Position numbers and translations under genes: made by a program
Shown here: positions 11,106 to 21,800 of the stretch, piece by piece
Numbering within the stretch: the stretch's first letter is position 1
Layout: the number at the start of each line of letters is the position of its first letter
From: Strigamia acuminata
Lineage: Eukaryota > Arthropoda > Chilopoda > Geophilomorpha > Linotaeniidae
DNA length: 64,000 bases
Direction: 5' to 3'
Assembly: GCA_949358305.1 (NCBI GenBank)
Contig: OX442315.1
Coordinates: 18,316,427 to 18,380,426 of the forward strand
The notes under the pieces: model-generated
What the model saw: only the letters and a program-made list of their open reading frames with translations
What the model was told of the DNA's origin: nothing
Databases searched by the model: none

Positions 11106-11123
11106 TGGGGGCCTGGCCGGGAT
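11106..11123 (+). other. Primer-binding site, tRNA-Pro-like
   Basis: TGGGGGCCTGGCCGGGAT starts two bases after the LTR. It matches 15 of 18 bases of the classical tRNA-Pro primer-binding site known from other retroelements (mismatches at positions 8, 9 and 11). The exact host tRNA cannot be fixed from this window. Confidence 0.65.
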
Positions 11124-11197
11124 TTAGAAATAAATCTCAAATCTGAACTTGTGATCTCTCAATAAGATAACCCAAATCGTAGAATTACCGAAAGAAA

Positions 11198-14100
11198 ATG
11201 TCAGACAAAGACGAGCAATCCACGTCTGACACCGAGCAGAGAATGCCCGAGAAGGGAAAAAGGACCTCCGACTACCACCTGAGATCGGATGGTCCCGTCC
11301 CCGAAATGTCCGCAAAGGCGAAAGCCCGAGCGAATAAAAGGAGAGCGAAGGCGCAGAAAGAGGAGCAAGCTGCATCGCTCGCGGCCCTAGACGGGCCAGA
11401 GCGAGAGCGGGTTCCCTTGAATATGCAACCCTTCGAAGATACCGATCCGGAAGCCATAGAAAATCGAGAAGAAATTCGCGACGTATCGCCGGGACGGGTA
11501 TCGATATTAATGACCGAGGAGACGAATGAAGCTCCGAGAGAAACGGTCACGGTCGGCACAAACCCATCACCACCAACGGCTCAGACGTCCGTAGAGCAAA
11601 CCCCACGGAAAAACGACGGCGGGACCCCGATAACCCCCCGAGTTACGGCGAGTCCTGCAGTTGTTTCCTTCGAAGTATCTCACCTAATTCGGTTGACGCA
11701 GCAAGCTGCCCAGCTAAAAGCGATGATAGACATTCCAGTAGGAACGTCAGTCTGGGAATCGATTACCCTACTCACTGACGCTATCTGTGCGGCACAAGCC
11801 CCGACGCCGGTCGCAAGACCAGCAGCGGAGACGCCCATGCCCCAGGTAACGCCCAGTGACACCGGAGGTTTCGCGCCAGACCCCAACCGAACACTTCACG
11901 AATCCAGAGAGAAGGCCCGCGAGGAAGCCAGACAAGAAGCGACTAGTCGCCAACGAAGGCTGAGCGCAGAGCGGCGAGAACTCTGGAAGGAAGAGGAAGA
12001 AAGGGAGCAACGCGAGAGAAGAACCACCGAGAGAACAGAGAAACTGGTCCAAAAAATGAGGGAAGAACGAGAAGCTAAAATTCGAAAAGAATGGAACGCA
12101 ACAGTAGAAGGGCGACATCGAGAAGCTCAAGAGTACGAGGACCAATTTCAAGCGCTAATAGCTCAAAGAAAAACAGAAAAACTACAAATGTTGCGAAAAG
12201 AGGCCATTCTACAACATCAGAAATGGGAAGAACAACATCGCGAGAGGTTGAGAGAAGAGGAAGCCAGAAAAGAAAAAGAACAGTTTCTGAAAGAGAAAGA
12301 AGAGTGGGATCGAGTCAGATGGACCGAAGAGTACAAAGCGAAGAAACAAGCTATAATAGATGAGCAAAAAAGATGGGAAGCCGAAAACTGGGAGAAGGAG
12401 ACAGAAAAGTTCCAGAAAGAGTACGCACAAGACGTCTCGGACAGGAAGAAAAATGAAGAAAACCTGAAACGGAAACCAGAACCCCCCAGCGGCTCTGATA
12501 CCGACACAGGAGAAGGTGCAACAAAGCCGGCAAAAACGGCGAAAAGGGGGAAATCTCAAAAGAGAGACGAGTCGGTCCCAAAAACAAAGGACCGTCACCC
12601 CTCAAAAAGATCCGAGACGGGAGCAGCCATCGACGCGTTACTCGAAAAGAAAAACGCAAATAAAAATCGGGAACGCCCCGAAAGCGAGGAAAACAGATGG
12701 CATTCTTTTTACGAGAACAACGACGGAGGGGAGCCGCCGCCATCCGGAGGCTCGAAACAGAAGAAGGCTGGCGGAGAGACCCCACCGAGAGGGCCGAGGT
12801 TTCACCCCCAAGGAGATCCCTCCGAGCCCTCCGATTCGTCGGACGACGACCATCCGAGTCGACCGTCTACAGGGAGGAGTCAAGAAGACAGCGATGGGCA
12901 CCGGTCGAACCGGCCGAATGCTTCAGACCGCTCCTCCCGGAGCTCCAACCCTCGTTCGGAGGAGGGGAACTTTCAGGACTCATCTGGCCGACATTACACG
13001 ATGTCTGAGCTAGGCCGAGCCCTGCTGAACTCTTTCAGAAGAGAAGGAATCGATCTAGGCCATCCAGGCGACGAACATAATCGCGCTGGAGAGAGGGTTA
13101 AGCGTAAATATGGCGTACGAAACGAACCAAGCAGCGAAGCCACGGGTAACATCCGTTGGCAACACTACATACAAACACGATTCGACGGTTCGTGGAAGGC
13201 CGGAGACCGCTTCCTAGACGAAGTAATGCGTATCAAGAAAGCGACAAAAGCCACCGTCGCCGACATGCTAACCCACGGTCTAGTGGAGCTAACCACGGGG
13301 TCAGCTCGAGAATGGTATCAGGGACTGAAAAACCCAACCTGGGACGATTTTCTCGTCCGTTTCGATCTCCGATACGGCGAGACTCCAGACGAGATCAGTA
13401 ACAAATTACGTGGTCTACGGCAAGCCCCAGGAGAAACATTAGCCGACTACGACGCCCGAGCGAAACTCCTGTTTGCAAGAGCGCCGTACGAAATAAACCC
13501 CGCTGGTTTTACGATGATCTTTTACGGAGGATTATCGGCCCACTCGCAAAGAATTCTGCTAGACATGCGTGCACCCCGCACTGGCGATTACCAAGATGTC
13601 AGTAACTATCTTCTAACAAACACGTTAGAAATAGAACAGCGGTATTACGCCACTCTGCCCCCGGAGGAAGCTGACGCGCACGAGAAACGGTTGCAGACGA
13701 GCGCCGAACGTCACAAGACCTCAGAGAAATTAATGAGGCCAAGTGAATATTTGAGCGGCATAATGAGTCTCACCGAAGCATCCTTCGGACGAATGCTGAC
13801 GCCTAAAGCAGGCAGTATTCTTCCAGCCAACCCGATAGCTGCCCCAAAGAAAGCACCGGCAGCAACGGCGATGCAGGTGACCTCGACGGACTCCACCCAG
13901 ATGGAGAAAGTCGAAGAGACAACACCTCTCGCCACGGCTAAAGAAGAGGAGCCAGCATCAAGCGACGAGGAAGCCCTAAATGAGCACCTCGAAAACTTGT
14001 CGACGGGATGCGACGATCAAGGTCCCTATTTGCACCATGCACACCGGGCCTTAGCAATCGCACAATTCAGAGCACACGTGCAGGCAACAAAAGCGAGAGG

Positions 14101-14338
14101 GGCATTGGGAGGAAAAAGACGATTCCCGACGCCCTTCGTCCCGAAAAAACCGGGATTCACTCCCACAGGGGATAAAAGTAACATCAAATGTTACAGCTGC
14201 GGAGAATACGGTCACTACTCCGACAAATGCGAAAAAACCGTCAAAGAAAAAGGCATCATGCAAACCTTGATGAAAATGATGATGGAGTTAAATACTAATC
14301 TAGCAAAAAACTCCCAAGCGCAGGCGTCGCCGAAATAA
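11198..14338 (+). CDS. gag: Gag polyprotein of the Ty3/gypsy element (1046 aa)
   Basis: Structural protein that forms the intracellular particle and binds the RNA genome. Residues about 230-430 are a long, highly charged, probably coiled-coil segment rich in E, K and R. Residues 430-600 are low-complexity. The capsid-like retrotransposon Gag region lies near residues 640-830 (WQHYIQTRFDGSWKAGDRF, GSAREWYQGLKNPTWDDF, RGLRQAPGETLADYDARA). A single CCHC zinc knuckle, CYSCGEYGHYSDKC, lies near residue 998. It is two to three times longer than usual Ty3/gypsy Gag owing to the N-terminal extension. The stop TAA (14336) follows a slippery site by about 25 bases, so most ribosomes should end here. 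The first ATG after the primer-binding site is used. Confidence 0.95.
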   Translation: MSDKDEQSTSDTEQRMPEKGKRTSDYHLRSDGPVPEMSAKAKARANKRRAKAQKEEQAASLAALDGPERERVPLNMQPFEDTDPEAIENREEIRDVSPGRVSILMTEETNEAPRETVTVGTNPSPPTAQTSVEQTPRKNDGGTPITPRVTASPAVVSFEVSHLIRLTQQAAQLKAMIDIPVGTSVWESITLLTDAICAAQAPTPVARPAAETPMPQVTPSDTGGFAPDPNRTLHESREKAREEARQEATSRQRRLSAERRELWKEEEEREQRERRTTERTEKLVQKMREEREAKIRKEWNATVEGRHREAQEYEDQFQALIAQRKTEKLQMLRKEAILQHQKWEEQHRERLREEEARKEKEQFLKEKEEWDRVRWTEEYKAKKQAIIDEQKRWEAENWEKETEKFQKEYAQDVSDRKKNEENLKRKPEPPSGSDTDTGEGATKPAKTAKRGKSQKRDESVPKTKDRHPSKRSETGAAIDALLEKKNANKNRERPESEENRWHSFYENNDGGEPPPSGGSKQKKAGGETPPRGPRFHPQGDPSEPSDSSDDDHPSRPSTGRSQEDSDGHRSNRPNASDRSSRSSNPRSEEGNFQDSSGRHYTMSELGRALLNSFRREGIDLGHPGDEHNRAGERVKRKYGVRNEPSSEATGNIRWQHYIQTRFDGSWKAGDRFLDEVMRIKKATKATVADMLTHGLVELTTGSAREWYQGLKNPTWDDFLVRFDLRYGETPDEISNKLRGLRQAPGETLADYDARAKLLFARAPYEINPAGFTMIFYGGLSAHSQRILLDMRAPRTGDYQDVSNYLLTNTLEIEQRYYATLPPEEADAHEKRLQTSAERHKTSEKLMRPSEYLSGIMSLTEASFGRMLTPKAGSILPANPIAAPKKAPAATAMQVTSTDSTQMEKVEETTPLATAKEEEPASSDEEALNEHLENLSTGCDDQGPYLHHAHRALAIAQFRAHVQATKARGALGGKRRFPTPFVPKKPGFTPTGDKSNIKCYSCGEYGHYSDKCEKTVKEKGIMQTLMKMMMELNTNLAKNSQAQASPK

Positions 14339-17300
14339 ATTCAGCTTCGTCTGCGCCAGCCGCGGAAATTAAAAAGAAGAAATATCACACTGGACCCGCA
14401 GGTCATGCCTTGGCAGAAGCACAGATCAAAGATCGCATGCAGACCATTCCGAAGAAGGAAGAAACAGTGACGCTGACAAGTATGCAAGTGAGAACGAAGC
14501 CGGAGGTCGACATAGATTGGACGGACCTCCCGTTCAATCTGGAGGTTGAGCCCCAAACATTACGCGTTTTTCACTGCAATGTCACGAAAACACATTGCGA
14601 AACTCTGTGTATGCTGCCAGTGGAGATCGAAAACCAAAAATTGTTCGGTCTGCTGGATTCAGGAGCAGATCGTTCATTCATATCCGAAGATATAGTAAAG
14701 GACTTGGATATTGAAAAAAAGGTGGCACAAGTGAACGCGAACGTAGAATTGCTCACCGCCAACGGCTACGTCAAGCCGAGGGGCGTAGTTCGCATCATGA
14801 TCGACTGGAAAGGGGGGAACCTGTCCCACCCCTTCATAGTCTTGCCATCCCACGACAAAGTATTCCTCTTAGGGATGGATATCATGGCAAAACTGAAAAT
14901 TCAGCCAAACCCGATAACCCGTTCATGGAACTGGATAAGTCCCGAGGGAGAACGGCCAGTCCCCGTAGTTCCCCAAAAATTACTGGACGAAGCCAAGGAC
15001 AAAGAGGAATACGGAAGAGGATTGCGAAAATTCGTCCAAGATTACGATTTCGCAGCCTTCACTCTGGAATTACAGAGGAGTAACGTCGTGGACACCCTGG
15101 TCGAGGAGGCAGCACTGCGTGTTAACGAGGCATCGCTACTAAGGCGAGTGCTTCGAAAGCATGAAAGAATTCTGACCAAGACACCTGGTCGAACGACGGA
15201 AGCAACACACGAAATAGTCTTAACCACAGACAAGCCGATTCGAGTGCCTTACAAGGGGATGAACCCCCAGAAAAGAGACATCGTGACGCAAATGTGCCAA
15301 GACATGCTCGACAAGGGCATAGTAACGCAAGCCCTGGGCGAATACGCCATGCGGATCGTCCTGGTGATGCGTCCAGGCTCGGAACCTCGACTATGCATTG
15401 ATTATCGCCCCCTGAACGCGATAACGGTTATAGACCCGATTCAGATGCCGTCTATAGACTCGATCCTCCGGGAACTGAGCCCGTTCAAGTGGGTAACCAC
15501 CATGGACCTGTCAAAGGGGTATTGGCAAGTGGAGCTAAAACCCGAAGACAAACTGAAAACGGCTTTCTACTCCCCGATAGGAAGACTAATGTTCAACGTG
15601 ATGCCGTTCGGGCTTGTAAACGCCCCGAGCACGTTCCAGAAACTGATCGAAAGCGTGTTGGGAGATATGCTGCACGACTTCGTGTGGGCGTATCTCGACG
15701 ACATCATAATAACGTCGGACACATTCGAAGAACATATAGACCACATCGATAGAGTGGTCTCTCGCCTAGCCAAGGCAGGACTCCACATCCATCCAGGGAA
15801 GAGCAAGTTTTGCAGGAAAGAGCTTGCCTTCCTAGGATATCGAATAGGAGTCGAGGGAATCGCGATTGACCCCGAAAAAGTCAAAGCAATAAACGGATTC
15901 CCCGCCCCCGAAGATATAAAAGGTGTCCAAAGATTCATGGGCATGGTCAATTTCTTCGGCCGACTACTCTCTGGTCTGGCTGAGGTGGCCGCGCCTATAA
16001 CGGATCTCTTACGAACGGATAAAGAGTTTGAGTGGACGGTCCAGTGCGAGGCCGCATTTAGCACTATCAAGCAAATGCTGGCTGACGTCGAAAAGATGCC
16101 ATTGCCGGACCTAAACCGACCGTTCGTGTTGCACACCGACGCGAGTAAAATCGGACTGGGTGCAGCCCTTCTGCAGACCCACGTGTACAACGGAATCTCG
16201 CAAGAAGTACCCTGTATGTTTATAAGCAGGAAAATACAGGGCGCGGAGAAAAATTATACGGCAACGGAACTAGAATGCCTAGCCGTAATTTGGGCAGTTC
16301 GGAAATTTCGCGACTATCTGGAGTACACGAACTTCGAGGTTCAGACAGATCACCAGGCACTAAGCTGGTTGATGAAGCTCAAGGAACCTTCCGGCCGACT
16401 CGCAAGATGGCAACTGGAGTTAATGGCGTGCGATATTACAATTACGTACCGCCCCGGGAAGTACAATCATGTGGCCGACGCCCTCTCGAGAGCCCCAGCC
16501 TCTGACCCCCAAGGACCAGACGACGACGGCGAGGACGACACCCACCTCTTGTACTGCCCGACTCCACGGAGAATATGGCGTTTGCGAAAGGCGAACGAGC
16601 TACCAGTGATGGAGCCTGAAGATAGAACGTTTTGTGGTTTTTGGACTCGAACATACCAGCCAGCTGGGACAAACAATTCAACATCCGAAATTCAATCTCC
16701 GCCCCCCGGAGAAACCCACAAAACACTACTACGCGCCTTCACAGCAAAAATTGAAGAAAAAACACAATACGCTCCACCCACGAGACGTGAGTTCGTCGAA
16801 CACCAGGCAGCAGACACAAAATGTCAAATTATAACGCAATATTTGCTGAACGGCGAATTTCCGGAAGGGATGACAAACCCACACCGCCGGAAACAGTTCG
16901 TCAAAGAAGCAACAAGCTACCTCATAGATGATGAACTCCTGGTAAAATACCACCCGACGTTTCAAGATGACCTCAGCGGAGCGGGAAACTCGGTTAAAGT
17001 GGTCGTGCCGGCATCGCTGCACACCCGACTGTTGTGGCTGATGCACGGACACCCGCTCGCCAGCCATTCTGGCGTGGCGAGGACCCTTTATCGAGTAAAA
17101 CAACTTTTCTTCTGGCCGGGCGCGCGGCAAAAGATAACGAAATTTATCCGACACTGCCCCCGGTGCCAAGCGTGCAGACCGCGAGATAAAGTGGCCAGAA
17201 ACGCCATGTCTCTCGGACCCTACGCACCGTTTGACTGCTTAAGCATAGACTTGATGGGCCCCAAGCCCACAACGGGAAACAAGAACATGTATATTCTCGT

Positions 17301-18441
17301 AATTATGGACGTGGCCACCCGATGGCCGGAGCTGTACGCCCTCGCGAAGCCCTCGGCTGAAAACATAGTCGAGTGCCTTTACGACGTGGCAATGCGATTT
17401 GGGTTTCCCAGAAAACTCATTTCGGATAACGGCCCCCAATTCCGATCAAGAATATATAAAGACTTCTGTAGGAAATTTAAAATGGATGCATCGAACACCT
17501 CCACATATAATCCTCAGACAAACCCAGTCGAGAGATTAAATAAAGATATAAAATATGCGCTGACAGTATTCACCGACATTCACAATCGATGGGACGAATA
17601 CCTGCGAGAAATCGCTTTCAGCATTCGCTCAACCGTGTCACGAACACGCGAATTCTCACCGGCGTACCTCAACTTCGCCCGCGAATTAAGGATGCCATGG
17701 GACCCACGCGTTGCCGAAGCTGTTAACGTATTAGACCCGTCGAGCCCACATGAGTACGTGTGCCGGTTGGAACAGACTATATCCGACACGTACCAGCATA
17801 TGATGGCGCATATTTTCAACATGAGAGAGAGAATCGCAGATAAAGAAGGCGATCTCGCTTTCGCGAACTTTAAAGTGAATGATCTAGTGTGGAAGGAGGC
17901 ACACACGTTGTCCAATGCAGCGAGGGGCATCGCCGCCGGTTTAGCCGACAAGAGGGACGGTCCCTACGTAATTGTGGCCGAACACGGAGGCAACGCATAC
18001 CAACTACGCCGCCTAGAGGACAACAAAAATTTTCAGTCGATACATGGCCGAGATTTAAGGCCATATCTGCCAGAATTTCCACAGGAAATTTGGCTGGAAG
18101 GTCAGACACACAGCGGCCAAGGGGGCACCGTGGTCGACACGTTCCAAAAAACAAATGAAGCTGAAAATATAGCGGAGGACGAGGATGAATTCTTCGACGC
18201 CGAATCTCCGGCCGACGAGGCTCCAGCACAGCCGGAGCAAGCAATTTCGGAGAGGGAGGAAGCAGAAGAGAGTACTTCTGAAATGGAAAATAAAAAAATT
18301 AGTAATGAGAAAAATGCCAACACATCGGAGATGAACGAGCAAGTAGAGTCACGATCTACGAGCACGTCGAAAATCAACCTTCGACCACGACGAAGCAATA
18401 ATCCGTTCATTCGGGACGGCAAAGTCGTGGGGAAGAACTAA
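14299..18441 (+). CDS. pol: Pol polyprotein: protease, reverse transcriptase, RNase H, integrase (-1 frame)
   Basis: The open frame runs from 14299 and overlaps the gag end in the -1 frame; no ATG is needed if it is entered at the slippery site near 14311, giving about 1376 Pol residues. In order: aspartic protease with LLDSGADRSF (about 14650); RT with LCIDYRPLNAIT, MPFGLVNAPSTFQ and the catalytic YLDD (about 15691); RNase H with LHTDASKIGLGAAL and TDHQALSWLM; integrase with an HHCC zinc finger (HSGV...CPRCQAC, about 17065-17175), a D,D-35-E core (SIDLMGP, SDNGPQF, NPVERLNKD) and a GPY/F-like module (DGPYVIVAEHGG). The C-terminus is an acidic tail of about 100 residues. All catalytic residues are present. 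No chromodomain is seen. Confidence 0.96.
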   Translation, partial: SSKKLPSAGVAEINSASSAPAAEIKKKKYHTGPAGHALAEAQIKDRMQTIPKKEETVTLTSMQVRTKPEVDIDWTDLPFNLEVEPQTLRVFHCNVTKTHCETLCMLPVEIENQKLFGLLDSGADRSFISEDIVKDLDIEKKVAQVNANVELLTANGYVKPRGVVRIMIDWKGGNLSHPFIVLPSHDKVFLLGMDIMAKLKIQPNPITRSWNWISPEGERPVPVVPQKLLDEAKDKEEYGRGLRKFVQDYDFAAFTLELQRSNVVDTLVEEAALRVNEASLLRRVLRKHERILTKTPGRTTEATHEIVLTTDKPIRVPYKGMNPQKRDIVTQMCQDMLDKGIVTQALGEYAMRIVLVMRPGSEPRLCIDYRPLNAITVIDPIQMPSIDSILRELSPFKWVTTMDLSKGYWQVELKPEDKLKTAFYSPIGRLMFNVMPFGLVNAPSTFQKLIESVLGDMLHDFVWAYLDDIIITSDTFEEHIDHIDRVVSRLAKAGLHIHPGKSKFCRKELAFLGYRIGVEGIAIDPEKVKAINGFPAPEDIKGVQRFMGMVNFFGRLLSGLAEVAAPITDLLRTDKEFEWTVQCEAAFSTIKQMLADVEKMPLPDLNRPFVLHTDASKIGLGAALLQTHVYNGISQEVPCMFISRKIQGAEKNYTATELECLAVIWAVRKFRDYLEYTNFEVQTDHQALSWLMKLKEPSGRLARWQLELMACDITITYRPGKYNHVADALSRAPASDPQGPDDDGEDDTHLLYCPTPRRIWRLRKANELPVMEPEDRTFCGFWTRTYQPAGTNNSTSEIQSPPPGETHKTLLRAFTAKIEEKTQYAPPTRREFVEHQAADTKCQIITQYLLNGEFPEGMTNPHRRKQFVKEATSYLIDDELLVKYHPTFQDDLSGAGNSVKVVVPASLHTRLLWLMHGHPLASHSGVARTLYRVKQLFFWPGARQKITKFIRHCPRCQACRPRDKVARNAMSLGPYAPFDCLSIDLMGPKPTTGNKNMYILVIMDVATRWPELYALAKPSAENIVECLYDVAMRFGFPRKLISDNGPQFRSRIYKDFCRKFKMDASNTSTYNPQTNPVERLNKDIKYALTVFTDIHNRWDEYLREIAFSIRSTVSRTREFSPAYLNFARELRMPWDPRVAEAVNVLDPSSPHEYVCRLEQTISDTYQHMMAHIFNMRERIADKEGDLAFANFKVNDLVWKEAHTLSNAARGIAAGLADKRDGPYVIVAEHGGNAYQLRRLEDNKNFQSIHGRDLRPYLPEFPQEIWLEGQTHSGQGGTVVDTFQKTNEAENIAEDEDEFFDAESPADEAPAQPEQAISEREEAEESTSEMENKKISNEKNANTSEMNEQVESRSTSTSKINLRPRRSNNPFIRDGKVVGKN
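14305..14356 (+). promoter_or_regulatory. -1 programmed ribosomal frameshift signal between gag and pol
   Basis: The heptamer A AAA AAC at 14305-14311 is phased exactly as a canonical -1 slippery site in the gag frame. Six bases later, 14318-14326 (GCGCAGGCG) can pair with 14348-14356 (CGTCTGCGC) in a 9-bp stem with one G-U pair. The pol frame first becomes open only at 14299, directly upstream. A pseudoknot could not be resolved by eye. Confidence 0.82.
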
Positions 18442-18818
18442 AAATAAAAGAAAATGTGATAACATGGAGCGGAGGCCTTGTAAAATAAAAAGATTTACTT
18501 ACGAGAGCTGCTGCACATGTTGAGACGCGAAAATTTGGCTAAGTCCAAACTTCGCAACGAATTGTCGCAGTCACCACTAACAGACGAGAAGTTATGACGT
18601 ATCGGGCGACCACGTGACAATGAAACCACGCGGTCGACCCCGTAGCGTCATTGCCAGCACGGCGGATCTCGCAAAATACGAGACGCGTTCGAGACCCACA
18701 ATTCTCAGCGTCGATAGGCCCAGTTTCCGACTGTTTTTAACACGACGAGACGTGTTTTTTGCTTCTCCCCAAAGAGAAAACAAAGACCTCTCAAAAAACT
18801 TCATTTTCCTAAATTGAA
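18442..18818 (+). other. Retrotransposon internal spacer between pol and ORF3
   Basis: About 380 bp between the pol stop and the short exon of ORF3. A 67-codon frame (18614-18817) ends one base before the ORF3 ATG, but it lacks recognisable domains. The spacer may hold the acceptor for a subgenomic spliced transcript; none is decisive. Confidence 0.5.
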
Positions 18819-21800
18819 ATGGCCGATCGACGCAACCCACGATTAGAGCCGAGCGCATCGTCGAGAGACGAGAGCGACGGCCTAATCGTAAATGCAGAAG
18901 AAGATGAGAATTGGGACGAACAACCGCCGCTGCAGGTAAATTAGTGTGATTTCCCCAGAGAAATCACATAATTCTTTGAATCTGTTGCATCCAACCCAGA
19001 TTGGAGCGTGACTTGTGACTGATATATTTCTTTCTGTTTTATTGTTGATTTAAGGCTGGCTAAAAACCCGAGAGTGGACCCAGATTCACCTCGGAGTCAA
19101 GGCCGCCAAAAAACTAGAACAAAGGAAGTGTTCGCGGAATGGCGTCGTGGCAAACCAAAACCAAAACTAAAGGTTTTCTTTCTTTTAAATTTAAACATCG
19201 TAATAAATTAAAATACGATTAGAGTTAAAATAAAAAAGTTTAACGTAAGAAATTAAAATTTAACGATCGGTTTTGCCTGCGACCCCTTCCAAAAAAGCGG
19301 ATCACCTGAGTTCAAAAGTAGTGTTGGATCAGCGCTACGACGGCGGAGATCATCGCAGAACTGCGAAACAAGAAAATAAGACCGACGGCCGCAACAAAAG
19401 AAAGGAGTTGCTGCCACCGTCGATCTTGAGCATATTTCTGATCCCCATCGTTAAACTGGGATTTATTATATTAATCTTGTGATCTAAAATTATTCAGGTC
19501 GACCCGCTAGAATCGTGGGACGCCCTGCCTTCGACGGTGTCAACCGCCAACAACATCTTTCGCGGAGCCCTGCCGATTTACCTGCGGCAGGCCTATCCTG
19601 CAGAGACCAGCGCCTGGAAAATCCGATTGATGTATTCCAGGACCCTCGAGGAAAAATTCGAGCGATCAAAAACGCTGGTCGAGTGCATGACAAAGGAGAT
19701 GAGGGAGCGAGTGAGGCCGCGGATCCCACCCGATGCGGATCCGCCGAGCCCCGTTTACTCCGGGTACCTGGAAGAGGCTTACCCAGGCACGGTGGCCGAG
19801 CTGCACACCTCCCATAGGTGGAGCGAGGCCCCGACCTTGGCAGCCCGCCAGAGAATAGTGGACGACGAGATCAAACGCTTAAAGCGCACCGAGACTCAAG
19901 GAGTAACCCGAGTTCTCGAGAGAAACGGTTTCTCCCCCGAAGAAATCCGTAGATGGCTTCGCGACATCGAAGAAGATCATTTGACACCCAGATGGATACC
20001 ACCGGCGAATTTTACGGCCACGCAGTCTGAGATGTGGCAGTTATACCACGCTGGTATCCTGGGAAGTCGCCGCCATCACAGAAGATCGAAGCGTCCGGCG
20101 GAGTCCGCCCCACGCGGACCCGCACGAAGAAGACAGGCCGTCTCCCCAACAGAGGCCGGCCCGTCAACGAGTCGCGACTACCGCAGCCGCTCGAGCAGCT
20201 CCAGTTCCCGAACTCGAGTTGTCGTGCGCTCGGAGTGTCGCCGAGTAGTAACGCTCGAGCCTGCCTCGCCAGACGACGCGCGGGCTGAGCGAACGGTCGA
20301 ATCTTCCGCCCACTGGGCTGCGAGGACCGAGACACACCAAGATCGAGGAAAGAAAAGATCCTCGTTGTTTATGGCGATTACCACACAGTCGTCAGATCAA
20401 TCCTCGTCGCGACGAACCGTCTCATCACACCAGAGACCGAATTCTCCGACGGACGTCCCCCAGAGGACGGCCCAACGAAGATCCGTCGCAGCCAGCACCC
20501 GGAGGAATCGAAAGCGCAAAGTACGTCAGAAGTTGCGAGCACAATCCCTGATAGCTAAGGGATTAGAGAAGGAGCGAGAGATGGCCGCCGCGAAACGGTC
20601 CGAACCCCAGAGTCTCGGACCCACGGCTGGACCGTCCAGGCGCCAAGCAGAGATTGATTTGGGAGAGTTGACGGAAGAGCAAATGTCCCCAGATGAGTCG
20701 GACAAAGATGGGCCGGTTACAAAACAGGATCTGGCCGTGGCATTGAAGAACGCCTTCCGAGGATACGCGGCCAACCGGCCGTCGGGCTCAACACCGGCTG
20801 TGCCCACCGCGCTTGTGCCCCCACAAGTGCAATCGCGATGGCCGCCACTCCTCGAGGGTACAAACCCAGCCGTGACCGCTTGGACCCCTCCCCGGATGAT
20901 TCCGGTGGGGGATCCAGCTCCGAAGCGGGTCAGATACGATAATCTACCCGGGCTGGGCCGTCCACCGTCACCCCCAACGCCACGAGTGTGTCGACCTTAT
21001 CGCAACGCCGAATGGTACGCCCAGCGAGAGATGGACGCTCGATGCCGGCGTGAAGCGGCCTATCCCCCACTCGGCGAGCTACAAGAATATCTGGCCGAAT
21101 ACGAGAACCCCGCGATTGCCGAGTTGGCCATACGACAGGCCGACGCCGCCCAAACTCACCACATCAATTGGGCGATCGAACAGATGCGGACGCTGTCACA
21201 ACAATTCAGTGACAATCCGGACCGCGCTCACCCCTGCCATCGGAGCAGTTTGAATTTGGCTGTGACGAACGTACTGGCCCAGCTGCTATCCCTGGGCGTC
21301 TTCTTGGACAGTCGGCAAGCTATGGCGGCCTGGACAATCGTCGACCGTGAGGGAGTTCACCTTCCTCGGGCGTTGTACCAGGTATGGGCCGGATGGACTC
21401 CTGAGCCCGCCTCGCTGCGCTTCGACCTGGCCAGAAATACGGAAAACCCAGGCCTACAGTTTTCAAAGATGCGTTCGTTGGCATTCCGCTACCGGAACCC
21501 CGGTGTCCATCCTTCCTTGTTACGAACGATTCGGGAGGTTCCGGAGATACCGGGAACGGCGGCGAGCCTTCCACAGGCCATCGAGACCGCCCCCCCAGAG
21601 GCGGCGGTCCAACCATACATACCGACCCCAAAGCCGGTATTCCCGAAGGAGAAGCGACACGCGAATCGACCCATATTGATTCCGAAGCGTTCCAAGCGAG
21701 GACCCCGAACTCCTCCGCTGCCCTCTCCTTCACCACCAGCGGCAGGGCTGGCCGCTCTCTCTGCAGAGCCGGCTACGCCACCGTTGGAGAGCCCAATGGA

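Noticed and set aside
14410-18441. Pol translated independently from an internal start near 14410
   Set aside because: The codon there is TTG; the frame is open back to 14299 and a canonical -1 slippery site lies in the overlap.
18614-18817. 67-codon frame just before ORF3 as a separate retrotransposon protein
   Set aside because: No domain, and it ends immediately before a better-supported ATG exon; it could at most be an upstream ORF.
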